Positions 1 to 5,958 of a stretch of DNA of 11,305 nucleotides are shown here, piece by piece. The translations under genes were made by a program, and so were the position numbers. The stretch's first letter is position 1. Each line of letters begins with the position of its first letter. The stretch comes from Phycisphaerales bacterium UBA1926. GTDB taxonomy: Bacteria; Planctomycetota; Phycisphaerae; Phycisphaerales; UBA1924. Location of the stretch: the NCBI GenBank assembly GCA_002337215.1, contig DDFO01000025.1, forward strand, positions 39,837 through 51,141. Direction: 5' to 3'. The notes beneath the pieces were generated by a model, which was given only the letters and a program-made list of their open reading frames with translations, was not told the origin of the DNA and did not search any database.

Positions 1-295
1 CCGCTTCGCCGCCTGGGATGTCGCGCGAACCTCAGCGTACCTGGGGATGTGTGGGCTCTCCCCGCTTGGTCGCGCGGTGCATTGCAACAGCGGCAGGCCA
101 TCGCTTTGGATCTACCTGCCGCTGGACTAGTGGGTCTTCCTGCGTCGCACGTATTTCGGTTCGGATCCGGTCTGTTTCAAGACGGAATTGGTCGCCTTAC
201 CCGCTGAAAGCGATTCGCAGCCGCCACTGGACCGATTGCGCGGCAGGGGTCCGGCGCTCAGCGGCACCCTGTCCCGCCGTCCATCGCGTGTATGG
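1..295. other. Stretch without a supported gene; possible 3' tail of a plus-strand gene
   Basis: No complete gene is supported here. One plus-strand frame (bases 2-130, ending in TAG) is open from the window edge, has high GC at third codon positions and ends in the residues LWIYLPLD, so it could be the last 42 codons of a gene entering from the left. I recognise no family in it and the open stretch is short enough to be chance. Bases 131-295 lie between that possible stop and the convergent stop of the haem-fusion gene; I see only weak GC-rich dyads there and no clear terminator with a T-tract. Other frames in this stretch look like GC-driven chance ORFs. Confidence 0.35.
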
Positions 296-1309
296 CTATT
301 CCTGTTCGACTGGTGCGGGGACTTCAACCCAGAACCAGCCGCGGAGATCGCCTTCTGCGAATCCGGTTGCTTGATCCTGTGGGTATCTGCGGGCGAGTGC
401 GTCGGCCACGCCGGGCGCGAGGTTGTCGGGCGCCCCGTGACACTGCAGGCAGTTTGCTGCGAGTCGAATCGGCGAGAGCGTGCCGAGCCGACCCGATCGG
501 TCGGCGAAGGAGATCGCGTCGCTCGGACGATCATCGATGGCGAGGTCGGCCCAGATCGGCGGCTTGTTGTCTTGGTTCCGCAGTTTCCACGACGTGCGGC
601 CGATCCGGACACCGAGCTTCGCACTCTGCTCCGCGGCGATCATGGGGGCCCGCGTCGCGCAGACATCGATCGCGTTCACCGCGCCGTCTTGCCTGATCGC
701 TTCGCTGAGCTCCGAGAACAAGGCCTTGAACATCGATTGCTGTGCTTCCATTGCCGCGTCGTGCTGGCGACGCTGGGCATCGGTCAGGGTCTCCTTCGCC
801 AGGGTCTCCCAGCCGTTTCCATGTCGGCGGAATGCCGGCAGGTGCCGCTCTGCGGACGCCCAGCGGAGGTTCTCAAAGACCGCGAGGACCTGCTGGTCTT
901 CCACGGAGTCTTTGAGATTCTCGTAGATCTTGACGTTCCGCACTTCGGCCACGGCTGATGCATCGCAGGCGTCCGCGAACGCTTTCGGGACGTCGAAGGC
1001 GTGATCCTGCCACCGATCCGTGGGTGCGGTCAGGCCGAGCCGGGTGTATTGCTGCAGCAACGCGGCCTCGTGCCGCCGTTCGGCCCGGATGATGTTGGAG
1101 AACGGCCGGCGCTCGCCGTGGGTTTTCATGACCGCGGAGTAGAACGCGATGGCGTGTCGCTCGTCATCGATCGCCGTGTCGAGAGCTTCCTGGAGAAAAT
1201 CGTCCTGCTCAGGCATCGTGCCCGGCTCGATTCGGGCTGTCGCCCACGTGTCGGAAGAGCCCACGAGCAGCATGGAGGAGCAGATCATGAGAAGACTGAA
1301 GCGAACCAT
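296..1309 (-). CDS. Exported ferritin-like (DUF2202-like) / DUF3365 haem-binding fusion protein
   Basis: A 337-residue protein with a Sec-type signal peptide (hydrophobic residues 5-18, AxA-like site near 23-25). Residues about 34-165 resemble DUF2202, a ferritin-like helical fold, with candidate metal ligands E50, E77-x2-H80, E130 and E154-x-H156. Residues about 180-337 match DUF3365 (Tll0287-like): an IGRTSWKLRN segment, the haem motif CLQCH at C287-H291, then a YP-x-D-x-ATGF and GDLRGWFWVEVP ending. DUF3365 proteins bind c-type haem covalently through CxxCH, so periplasmic redox chemistry is likely; pairing with a candidate di-iron domain suggests peroxide or oxygen handling, which is inference. 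The ATG at 1309 is chosen because AAAGGAA lies 8-9 bases upstream and the signal peptide starts there; the reading frame continues upstream only through the preceding gene. It is the last gene of the sigma-factor operon, 35 bases after the AhpD-like gene. Confidence 0.85.
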   Translation of the reverse strand: MVRFSLLMICSSMLLVGSSDTWATARIEPGTMPEQDDFLQEALDTAIDDERHAIAFYSAVMKTHGERRPFSNIIRAERRHEAALLQQYTRLGLTAPTDRWQDHAFDVPKAFADACDASAVAEVRNVKIYENLKDSVEDQQVLAVFENLRWASAERHLPAFRRHGNGWETLAKETLTDAQRRQHDAAMEAQQSMFKALFSELSEAIRQDGAVNAIDVCATRAPMIAAEQSAKLGVRIGRTSWKLRNQDNKPPIWADLAIDDRPSDAISFADRSGRLGTLSPIRLAANCLQCHGAPDNLAPGVADALARRYPQDQATGFAEGDLRGWFWVEVPAPVEQE

Positions 1310-1344
1310 GTCGGACGTTCCTTTCAGATCCCTGGTTGACTGAG

Positions 1345-1686
1345 CTAGATCCCGAGAGACTCCATCGCGTCGATCAGTTCGGGGACATGCACGTACCCCG
1401 GCCCGCCCTGCATGGCGACAACAACACCGGCCATCTCCAGGAGTTGTTCGCGCGTCGCCCCCGCTTTCACGGCCGACTGCACGTGGGCGTAGACGCACGG
1501 CTCGCATCGCAATGCCATGCCGATGCCGATCGCGATGAGTTCCTTCTCGCGAATCGAAAGCGCACCCTCTCCCATGAGCTTCTGGTACATCGCCCCGAAG
1601 CCTTGGCCGATCGCGGGTGCCTGTTTCTTCATGGCTCCCATCGTCGTCGCCCATGTCTCGTAGTGGTGCTTTGCGTTCGTTGTCAC
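1345..1686 (-). CDS. AhpD-like / carboxymuconolactone decarboxylase family protein
   Basis: A 113-residue single-domain protein of the CMD/AhpD family. The family's redox signature is visible as C61-E-P-C64-x3-H68, preceded by the acidic helix REKELIAIG (E47, E49) and followed by AGATREQLLEM. In AhpD the two cysteines and the histidine form a proton-relay thiol-peroxidase or disulfide-reductase site; here they are all present, so peroxidase or disulfide exchange activity is more likely than a true decarboxylase. The start is a GTG at 1686: AAGGAG sits 7 bases upstream and overlaps the stop region of the rhodanese gene, only four bases before. That arrangement implies translational coupling. 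The open frame extends further upstream but would run inside the rhodanese gene. Substrate is unknown. Confidence 0.9.
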   Translation of the reverse strand: MTTNAKHHYETWATTMGAMKKQAPAIGQGFGAMYQKLMGEGALSIREKELIAIGIGMALRCEPCVYAHVQSAVKAGATREQLLEMAGVVVAMQGGPGYVHVPELIDAMESLGI

Positions 1687-1699
1687 CGCGTTACTCCTT
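1684..1699 (-). promoter_or_regulatory. Ribosome binding site that fixes a GTG start
   Basis: On the minus strand AAGGAG (1699-1694) forms the last coding bases and stop of the rhodanese gene (GAC AAG GAG TAA) and lies 7 bases before the GTG of the AhpD-like gene. Its position makes translation of the second gene dependent on ribosomes finishing the first. Confidence 0.8.
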
Positions 1700-2281
1700 G
1701 TCGGTTGAATTGCTGGCGTCGGTCTTTGGTCGGCGGTTCCAGGGCATCTGTGCGAGCAGCCGGGCCATGCCGCACCAACCCGAGACGCCCGCGAAGACGA
1801 GCCCGCAGCCGACGAATCCTGCGATCGCGAGGAACCAGGGCGAGATCGCAGCCCCGAGCCCGACACCCACGACGACGAGTGATCCCGCGACGATCTGCAC
1901 CTGCCTCATGACCGGAAGCCTCGGGCCGTGCGCGGATCGCGTCACATCCAAACCCGCGGCCTTCCACGCGTCGATACCGCCTTCGAGGCAGAAGACAGGA
2001 TCCGCACCGCCGCAGAAGCGGTTGGCCGCATCGCGTGCACGGCTGCCGGATCTGCAGTGGAACACGAGGCGTCGCCCGGCGTGTTGATCACGGAGAGCAT
2101 CGGGGTCGATCGCGGACAAAGGCAGGTGAGTCGCCCCTTCGATCGATTCCTCGGCGTGCTCGAAGTCCTCGCGCACATCGATCAGAACCGCGTTTTCTGT
2201 CGCAAGCCAACGGGCCACAAGTTCCGCGGGCACCTCCGCGACCGCTTTCTCCGGCGGGGCCTTGTGCATCGTGTCGACCAT
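1691..2281 (-). CDS. Membrane-anchored rhodanese (rhodanese + DUF2892, YgaP-like)
   Basis: A 196-residue sulfurtransferase. Residues about 15-118 are a rhodanese domain: LIDVRE (33-38), H-x-PLS (52-56), and the active loop H75-C76-R-S-G-S-R with C76 as the persulfide-carrying cysteine, followed by CLEGGIDAWKAAG (98-110). Residues about 122-182 match DUF2892: RQVQIVAGSLV, two hydrophobic helices (about 128-146 and 149-168), then GWCGMARLLAQMPWN with C170. This is the architecture of E. coli YgaP, an inner-membrane rhodanese. It probably moves sulfane sulfur at the cytoplasmic face of the membrane. The ATG at 2281 has GGAGG 8 bases upstream; a nearby ATG is out of frame. It lies 107 bases after the sigma gene and is coupled to the AhpD-like gene downstream. 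Confidence 0.93.
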   Translation of the reverse strand: MVDTMHKAPPEKAVAEVPAELVARWLATENAVLIDVREDFEHAEESIEGATHLPLSAIDPDALRDQHAGRRLVFHCRSGSRARDAANRFCGGADPVFCLEGGIDAWKAAGLDVTRSAHGPRLPVMRQVQIVAGSLVVVGVGLGAAISPWFLAIAGFVGCGLVFAGVSGWCGMARLLAQMPWNRRPKTDASNSTDKE

Positions 2282-2306
2282 GGTCCATGCCTCCAGGAAC
2301 GGACGG

Positions 2307-2326
2307 TTCTCCAGAAGAATGGAGAA
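2307..2326 (-). promoter_or_regulatory. Hairpin in the leader of the rhodanese gene
   Basis: TTCTCCA and TGGAGAA form a perfect 7-bp stem around a 6-base loop, between the sigma gene stop and the rhodanese start, ending about 13 bases before the GGAGG ribosome site. There is no T-tract, so it is not a classical terminator; it could affect mRNA stability or set different levels for the sigma factor and downstream genes. A chance dyad is possible. Confidence 0.35.
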
Positions 2327-2388
2327 TCCCCGTCTTTCCATTAGAGACACGCATTGGCGATGCGCTGCACGGACAGCCAAGAATTTTC

Positions 2389-3222
2389 TCAGCACGGGTC
2401 AGCGGTCGGCCCGCCGGGCGGAATGGTTCTGAGGCGCTTGATGAGGCGTTCGCGGAGCCCCGGCGGCATCCCGCCGTCGGCCATGTCCTGGCACACCTGC
2501 TGGGTCAGATCGAGGCTCGCGAACACAGATCGGCAGCGCTCGCAGATCACGCTGTTGTCGAACGGCACACCGCGGTCGAGAGATTCCTGTTTGGCGTTGA
2601 GCAGGTCGAGGCAGGTCTGCTCCGGGTACATCGGCGGTGGAACCGGCGTCGTGGTCCTCGGCAGAACCTGATCGACCGCGGCGCGAAGCTTGAGCCGCGC
2701 GCGATGGATGCGGCTGCGGGCGGTCGGCTCCTCGAGCCCGAGCACCTCTGCGACCTCCCGCACGCTGAACCCGACGATCTCTTTCAAGATCAGCGGGACG
2801 CGGTAGTCCTCGGGCAATCGCGTGATCTCTGCTTCCACACGTTCTCTCGCCTCGGTCGCGATCTGCTGCTGCAGCACATCGTCCTGGTCCGAACCGATCG
2901 CCGCGATGACGGGATCGCCGAAGGGCAGGAGATCTGAAAGCGACCCGATTCGATCTGGTTCGCCGGATCGCTTGCGATGCATGCGCTGGCAGGCTCGGGC
3001 CGCGATTGTGTAGAGCCATGTCCGCTCATCGGCATCGCCTCGGAATGTTTCCCATGATCGATACGCGCTCAGGAACACCTCCTGGACGAGGTCTTCCGCC
3101 TCGGTCGCGTTGCCACAGAACCGGGTCGCGAGGTGATAGAGCTGCCCGCCGTGCTCTTCAACGAGCCGCTGAACGGCATCGGCGCACGCGCTTTGGCGGG
3201 GAGCGTCAGTCATTGCGGGCAT
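2389..3222 (-). CDS. ECF-type RNA polymerase sigma factor with cysteine-rich C-terminal extension
   Basis: About 277 residues. Sigma region 2 covers residues about 24-90, with EAEDLVQEVFLSAYRSW (41-57) and DERTWLYTIAARACQRM (65-81). Sigma region 4 covers about 128-185, with LPEDYRVPLILKE and the helix-turn-helix FSVREVAEVLGLEEPTARSR (152-171). A proline-rich linker follows, then an 80-residue tail with C204, C227-x2-C230, C244 and a terminal C277. The segment N223-x3-C227-x2-C230 recalls the H-x3-C-x2-C motif of zinc-binding anti-sigma domains, with the histidine replaced by asparagine; the comparison is my inference. ECF factors direct transcription of stress or envelope genes. The ATG at 3222 is preferred over 3213, but neither has a clear ribosome site. 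The frame continues to 3642 but would cover the divergent DUF1772 gene. It heads the redox operon. Confidence 0.9.
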   Translation of the reverse strand: MPAMTDAPRQSACADAVQRLVEEHGGQLYHLATRFCGNATEAEDLVQEVFLSAYRSWETFRGDADERTWLYTIAARACQRMHRKRSGEPDRIGSLSDLLPFGDPVIAAIGSDQDDVLQQQIATEARERVEAEITRLPEDYRVPLILKEIVGFSVREVAEVLGLEEPTARSRIHRARLKLRAAVDQVLPRTTTPVPPPMYPEQTCLDLLNAKQESLDRGVPFDNSVICERCRSVFASLDLTQQVCQDMADGGMPPGLRERLIKRLRTIPPGGPTADPC

Positions 3223-3235
3223 GGTAGGGGGCCTG

Positions 3236-3252
3236 CTTGATACGGCATCAAG
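3236..3252. promoter_or_regulatory. Palindrome in the divergent sigma/DUF1772 intergenic region
   Basis: CTTGAT-ACGGC-ATCAAG is a perfect 6-bp inverted repeat with a 5-base spacer, placed 14 bases upstream of the sigma gene start and 55 bases upstream of the DUF1772 start in an 85-bp divergent gap. Its position suits an operator acting on one or both genes. No regulator gene for it is evident in the window, and it does not match the operators found at 8572 and 8718. Confidence 0.4.
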
Positions 3253-3307
3253 AGCGTGCCTCGGGCGGCCGCTGGGGGCGTCTTCGGTGAGATAGGGGAG
3301 GTGTCCC

Positions 3308-3793
3308 GTGGATGAACTGGTGACGATCGCCACCCGTGTCGGTATTGTCGGCGTTGCGCTGATCGGCGGTGCGCTGTTCGCCTTCTCGGCATTTATCATG
3401 GCGGCACTCAAGCGGCTCCCAGATGCCGAGGGCATCCGGGCGATGCGGGCGATCAACAGGACCGTCCACACGCCCTGGTTCATGGGGCCGTTCTTCGGGG
3501 CAGCTCTGCTGTCGCTCGGTGCCATCGTGATGGGCGGAATGAACTCGTGCGAGCCGTGGGGACCGGTACTCGCCGCGGCCGGAACCCTGTACGTGGCCGG
3601 TGTGTTCGTCGTCACCGCGGCGGCCAACGTCCCGATGAACAAGCGGCTCGACGTACCGGACCCGGATGATCCCGACGCGGCCGCGTACTGGAATCACTAC
3701 CTCGTCGTCTGGACCCGCTGGAACCACCTGCGCACGCTCGCGTCGGTTGGGTCTGCGTTGCTTTTCGTCGAGTCGGTCCGGCTGATGGGATAA
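3308..3793 (+). CDS. DUF1772 (anthrone oxygenase-like) membrane protein
   Basis: A 161-residue protein with four predicted membrane helices at about residues 5-31, 56-78, 86-107 and 141-157. Family signatures are present: ALFAFSAFIMAALKRLP (22-38), AMRAINRTVHTPWFM (45-59), VPMNKRL (108-114), and WTRWNHLRTLASVGSALL (135-152). DUF1772 includes fungal anthrone oxygenases that act on polycyclic phenols, but most bacterial members have no known function. The start is a GTG at 3308 with GGGGAGG about 7 bases upstream; the ATG at 3312 is out of frame and ends at once. It is transcribed away from the sigma operon and is followed, after 165 bases, by the DUF1569 gene. Confidence 0.88.
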   Translation: MDELVTIATRVGIVGVALIGGALFAFSAFIMAALKRLPDAEGIRAMRAINRTVHTPWFMGPFFGAALLSLGAIVMGGMNSCEPWGPVLAAAGTLYVAGVFVVTAAANVPMNKRLDVPDPDDPDAAAYWNHYLVVWTRWNHLRTLASVGSALLFVESVRLMG

Positions 3794-3824
3794 ACTCGCG
3801 TGGTACGCGTGTGTGGGATCGTTC

Positions 3825-3844
3825 ACCTGCGGAACGGGGCAGGT
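3825..3844 (+). terminator. Weak hairpin after the DUF1772 gene
   Basis: ACCTGC and GCAGGT form a 6-bp stem around an 8-base loop, 31 bases after the DUF1772 stop. There is no T-tract. It could end the DUF1772 transcript but may be chance. Confidence 0.2.
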
Positions 3845-3958
3845 CGCGACGAGGTTTTCGCAGAGTTCGTGATGTCAGCTTCCGGCGCGGCGGTCCTCCG
3901 TGTGGATCATGAGTTGACGCCACATCATCCTTTCTGGTGGTCACCGATGGAGTCGCAC

Positions 3959-4486
3959 ATGACGAAATCTACATTCTCACGCCGCGAACTGAAGCTCGAC
4001 CGACTCGGGGAAGCCCTCTCAGAGTGCACACGTCTCCTCGGTTCCGGATACACGCAAGCCGGGAACTGGACGCTCAGCCAGATGTGCCAGCACCTGCGGC
4101 TCACCATGGAAGCCAACATGCACGGCTATCCCCGATGGATGACCGTTGTTGGCATGCCGCTTCGCCCGATCTTGAGAGCCTTCGCGCTCCCTCGGGTTCT
4201 CGCTGGGAACTCGATCAGTGGCATTCGCACGGCAGGCATGTTCGTCCCGCCCGGCGGCCTCGACGACACCGAGCAAGTCAAGCTTTTCGAAGAGTGTGTC
4301 CGCGAATTTGAGGGTCAGGCCGAGCCACTGCATCCTCACCCCGGGTTCGGCCGGATGACGCACGAGGAGTTCGGCCGGTTCCACGCGGCACACGCGGCTC
4401 ACCACCTGAGCTTTCTGATTCCGCATCCACTGAGCGATTCCCAGGAGACAGAACCAGCTCCGCGGCCCGCCGGCGAGTCTCGGTGA
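3959..4486 (+). CDS. DUF1569 family protein (DinB-like fold)
   Basis: A 175-residue soluble protein. It begins with RRELKLDRLGEAL and has the family segments LGSGYTQAGNWTLSQMCQHL (27-46), PPGG (97-100) and HPGFGRMTHEEFGRFHAAHAA (127-147) followed by HHLSFL. H45, H142 or H145, and H148/H149 are spaced like the metal-binding triad of DinB/YfiT-like four-helix proteins, some of which are thiol transferases or hydrolases; for DUF1569 the reaction is not known. The ATG at 3959 has GGAG 6 bases upstream; the in-frame ATG at 3947 is a reasonable alternative (GGTGG upstream). The frame continues further up to a GTG at 3800, but those residues do not look like the family and probably are leader sequence. 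It converges on azoR. Confidence 0.82.
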   Translation: MTKSTFSRRELKLDRLGEALSECTRLLGSGYTQAGNWTLSQMCQHLRLTMEANMHGYPRWMTVVGMPLRPILRAFALPRVLAGNSISGIRTAGMFVPPGGLDDTEQVKLFEECVREFEGQAEPLHPHPGFGRMTHEEFGRFHAAHAAHHLSFLIPHPLSDSQETEPAPRPAGESR

Positions 4487-4515
4487 GAACGCGATTGGCG
4501 ACGCTCTCGGTTCTC
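4485..4515. terminator. Possible bidirectional terminator between convergent genes
   Basis: GAGAAC (4485-4490, overlapping the DUF1569 stop) and GTTCTC (4510-4515) can pair around a 19-base GC-rich loop in the 108-bp gap between two converging genes. The location fits termination, but the stem is only 6 bp and lacks T-tracts on either strand. Confidence 0.25.
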
Positions 4516-4594
4516 GGGTGCGGCATCGGATCTGGTCGCGGGACATAGCCGACGCGGAAAGGCTCTGCGCCGCGCTGATGGGTCTACGGGGCTC

Positions 4595-5284
4595 TCATGC
4601 GGGGACCTCCTCGTTGCGGCACGGGGCTCGCCGCGCGGCGGCGAGTCGTGATCCGAGTTCAGCCGCGTCATGGAGGGCCTGCTCACGCGAGCGGTGGTGT
4701 CGCTCGTCGTCGAATTCCTGGTACTCCGAGGCGATCTCGTAGATGTCGTTTGCTGCGATGCCGAGCAGGCGCGTGGCAATCGTCCGCAGGTGTGGATTCA
4801 TGTGGTTCCACCCGTCGCGGATGCCGCCCGGCTCAAATCCAAACTCTCCCCTTGAAGAGAGCACGACAAGCGACTTTCCGCTGAGCGTGCTTTGGATCGG
4901 AAAGTCACCCCGCTTGAGGTCGAACGAGAAGGTCTCGCCGGGCCGGACAATCTGATCGATCCATGCCTTCAGGGATGCGGGGAGTCCGTAGTTGTAGAGC
5001 GGCACGCCGAGCACGAGCACATCGGCTTGGCGCAGTTCGTCGATGAGCGTCATTGATTCTGCGAGCGCGTCATTCATCTCCTGGGAACGCTTTTCGGTCG
5101 GAGTGAATCCCGCACGGATCGATGCTTCACTGACGATAGATGGAGGTCGAAGGCCGACATCTCTGGGCACGATCTGAACATCCGGTTCGCTTGTGCGCCA
5201 TCCATCGATGAACCGGTCGGCCATCTGACGGGTGATCGAGCGATCGAGGCGCGCGCTCGCGTCAACACGCAGCAGGACGGTCAT
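4595..5284 (-). CDS. azoR: FMN-dependent NADH-azoreductase / NADH:quinone oxidoreductase
   Basis: A 229-residue flavodoxin-fold enzyme of the AzoR family, close to the usual 200-230. It starts with a beta strand and the FMN-phosphate loop VDASARLDRSITRQ (S10, S16), and has the family motif PLYNYGLPASLKAWID (95-110) followed by IVRPGETFSFD, then the second FMN loop VLSSRGEFG (141-149). AzoR enzymes reduce quinones by two electrons with NADH, avoiding semiquinone radicals, and also reduce azo dyes. The start at 5284 is firm: AAGGAG lies 7 bases upstream. It is 80 bases after the OsmC-like gene and probably co-transcribed with it as the last gene of the cluster. The C-terminal 15 or so residues are Arg/Ala-rich and look like a non-conserved tail. 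Confidence 0.93.
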   Translation of the reverse strand: MTVLLRVDASARLDRSITRQMADRFIDGWRTSEPDVQIVPRDVGLRPPSIVSEASIRAGFTPTEKRSQEMNDALAESMTLIDELRQADVLVLGVPLYNYGLPASLKAWIDQIVRPGETFSFDLKRGDFPIQSTLSGKSLVVLSSRGEFGFEPGGIRDGWNHMNPHLRTIATRLLGIAANDIYEIASEYQEFDDERHHRSREQALHDAAELGSRLAAARRAPCRNEEVPA

Positions 5285-5364
5285 GAGAAATCTCCTTCGT
5301 GCTTGGGGGCACTCCGTGTGTGTGGGTATGAGGCAGTCGCCACGTCACGACGATTTGCAGGGAA

Positions 5365-5814
5365 TCACACAGTTCTGATCTGAATCTCAGACAGCAGCGA
5401 GCGCTGAACCGGGCAGCGATCGGCGATCTCCATGAGACGAGACCGCTGCTCTTCAGCGAGGTCGCCCCGGAGTTCGAGCCGCTTGGTGATACGGAGCACG
5501 GGCCCGCTCGCGCGTTCACCCTCGCGGCGGTCTTCCGCGTGTACACGGTCCTGGCTGAGATTGACCGAGACTCCGGTCAACGGCCAGCCCTTCCGGTCGG
5601 CGTACATCCGAGTGGTCATGGCCACGCACGTACCAAGCGAAGCCAGCAGCAACTCGTATGGAGTCGGTCCGGAATCCGTGCCGCCGACGGTCCGGGGTTC
5701 GTCGGCCCGGAGAGAGTGATTCCTCACGCGGACCTGAGACGCGTAACCAGATTCGCCAATGGTCACGGCGACCGAGGGAGTATCCGTGGTGCTCTTGCTG
5801 GATTCTGGTTTCAT
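5365..5814 (-). CDS. OsmC family peroxiredoxin-like protein
   Basis: A 149-residue OsmC-fold protein. The conserved core is GGTDSGPTPYELLLASLGTC (44-63) with C63, then AMTTRMYADRKGW, and the second active-site segment IADRCPVQRSL (130-140) with C134. In OsmC/Ohr enzymes the two cysteines form a disulfide while reducing organic hydroperoxides, so both catalytic thiols are intact; the overall pattern is nearer the general OsmC/YhfA branch than Ohr. The ATG at 5814 has AAAGGAG 5 bases upstream, better than an in-frame ATG ten codons earlier. By hand count 23 of its first 87 codons end in A or T, compared with 10 of 74 at the start of the AhpD-like gene upstream, so it may have a different origin from the rest of the cluster. 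Confidence 0.92.
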   Translation of the reverse strand: MKPESSKSTTDTPSVAVTIGESGYASQVRVRNHSLRADEPRTVGGTDSGPTPYELLLASLGTCVAMTTRMYADRKGWPLTGVSVNLSQDRVHAEDRREGERASGPVLRITKRLELRGDLAEEQRSRLMEIADRCPVQRSLLSEIQIRTV

Positions 5815-5829
5815 GGCAGCTCCTTTCTG

Positions 5830-5846
5830 GTGTGGCTTCACCACAC
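5830..5846 (-). promoter_or_regulatory. Hairpin directly before the OsmC ribosome site
   Basis: GTGTGG and CCACAC pair in a 6-bp stem with a 5-base loop, ending 3 bases before the AAAGGAG ribosome site (5826-5820). It could be an RNA structure that affects translation or an operator; neither is shown. Confidence 0.3.
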
Positions 5847-5881
5847 AAGTTTCGGGTGGGGACCTGAAGATCCCATCGGTG

Positions 5882-5905
5882 CTCGTCTGCGAATCAGCCG
5901 ACGAG
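5882..5905 (-). terminator. Dyad between the isochorismatase-YHS and OsmC genes
   Basis: CTCGTC and GACGAG form a 6-bp stem with a 12-base loop in the 144-bp gap. On the minus strand, just after the isochorismatase-YHS stop, there is also a pure pyrimidine run (complement of the purine run 5931-5949), of the kind Rho can load on. The two together allow partial termination here, but nothing proves it. Confidence 0.22.
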
Positions 5906-5958
5906 GTGTGTCCACCCCGTCAGCCGAATTGGGAGAAAGAAAGGAGGGGTTCTGCGAT

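Noticed and set aside
188..958. Long plus-strand open frame of 256 codons
   Set aside because: It lies antisense to the ferritin-like/haem fusion gene, whose domains, signal peptide and ribosome site are convincing; the plus-strand translation resembles no protein family and is Arg/Val-rich as expected of a GC-rich shadow.
1310..1654. N-terminal extension of the haem-fusion frame
   Set aside because: It would overlap nearly the whole AhpD-like gene in another frame and would bury the signal peptide; the ATG at 1309 has its own ribosome site.
3223..3642. N-terminal extension of the sigma factor frame
   Set aside because: It runs antisense through the DUF1772 gene and adds Pro/Ser/Ala-rich sequence not found in sigma factors.
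3914..3919. TTGACG as a -35 element for the DUF1569 gene
   Set aside because: No acceptable -10 hexamer occurs 15-19 bases downstream.
3800..3958. Possible longer N terminus of the DUF1569 protein from a GTG at 3800
   Set aside because: The added residues do not resemble the family, and better ribosome sites precede the ATGs at 3947 and 3959.
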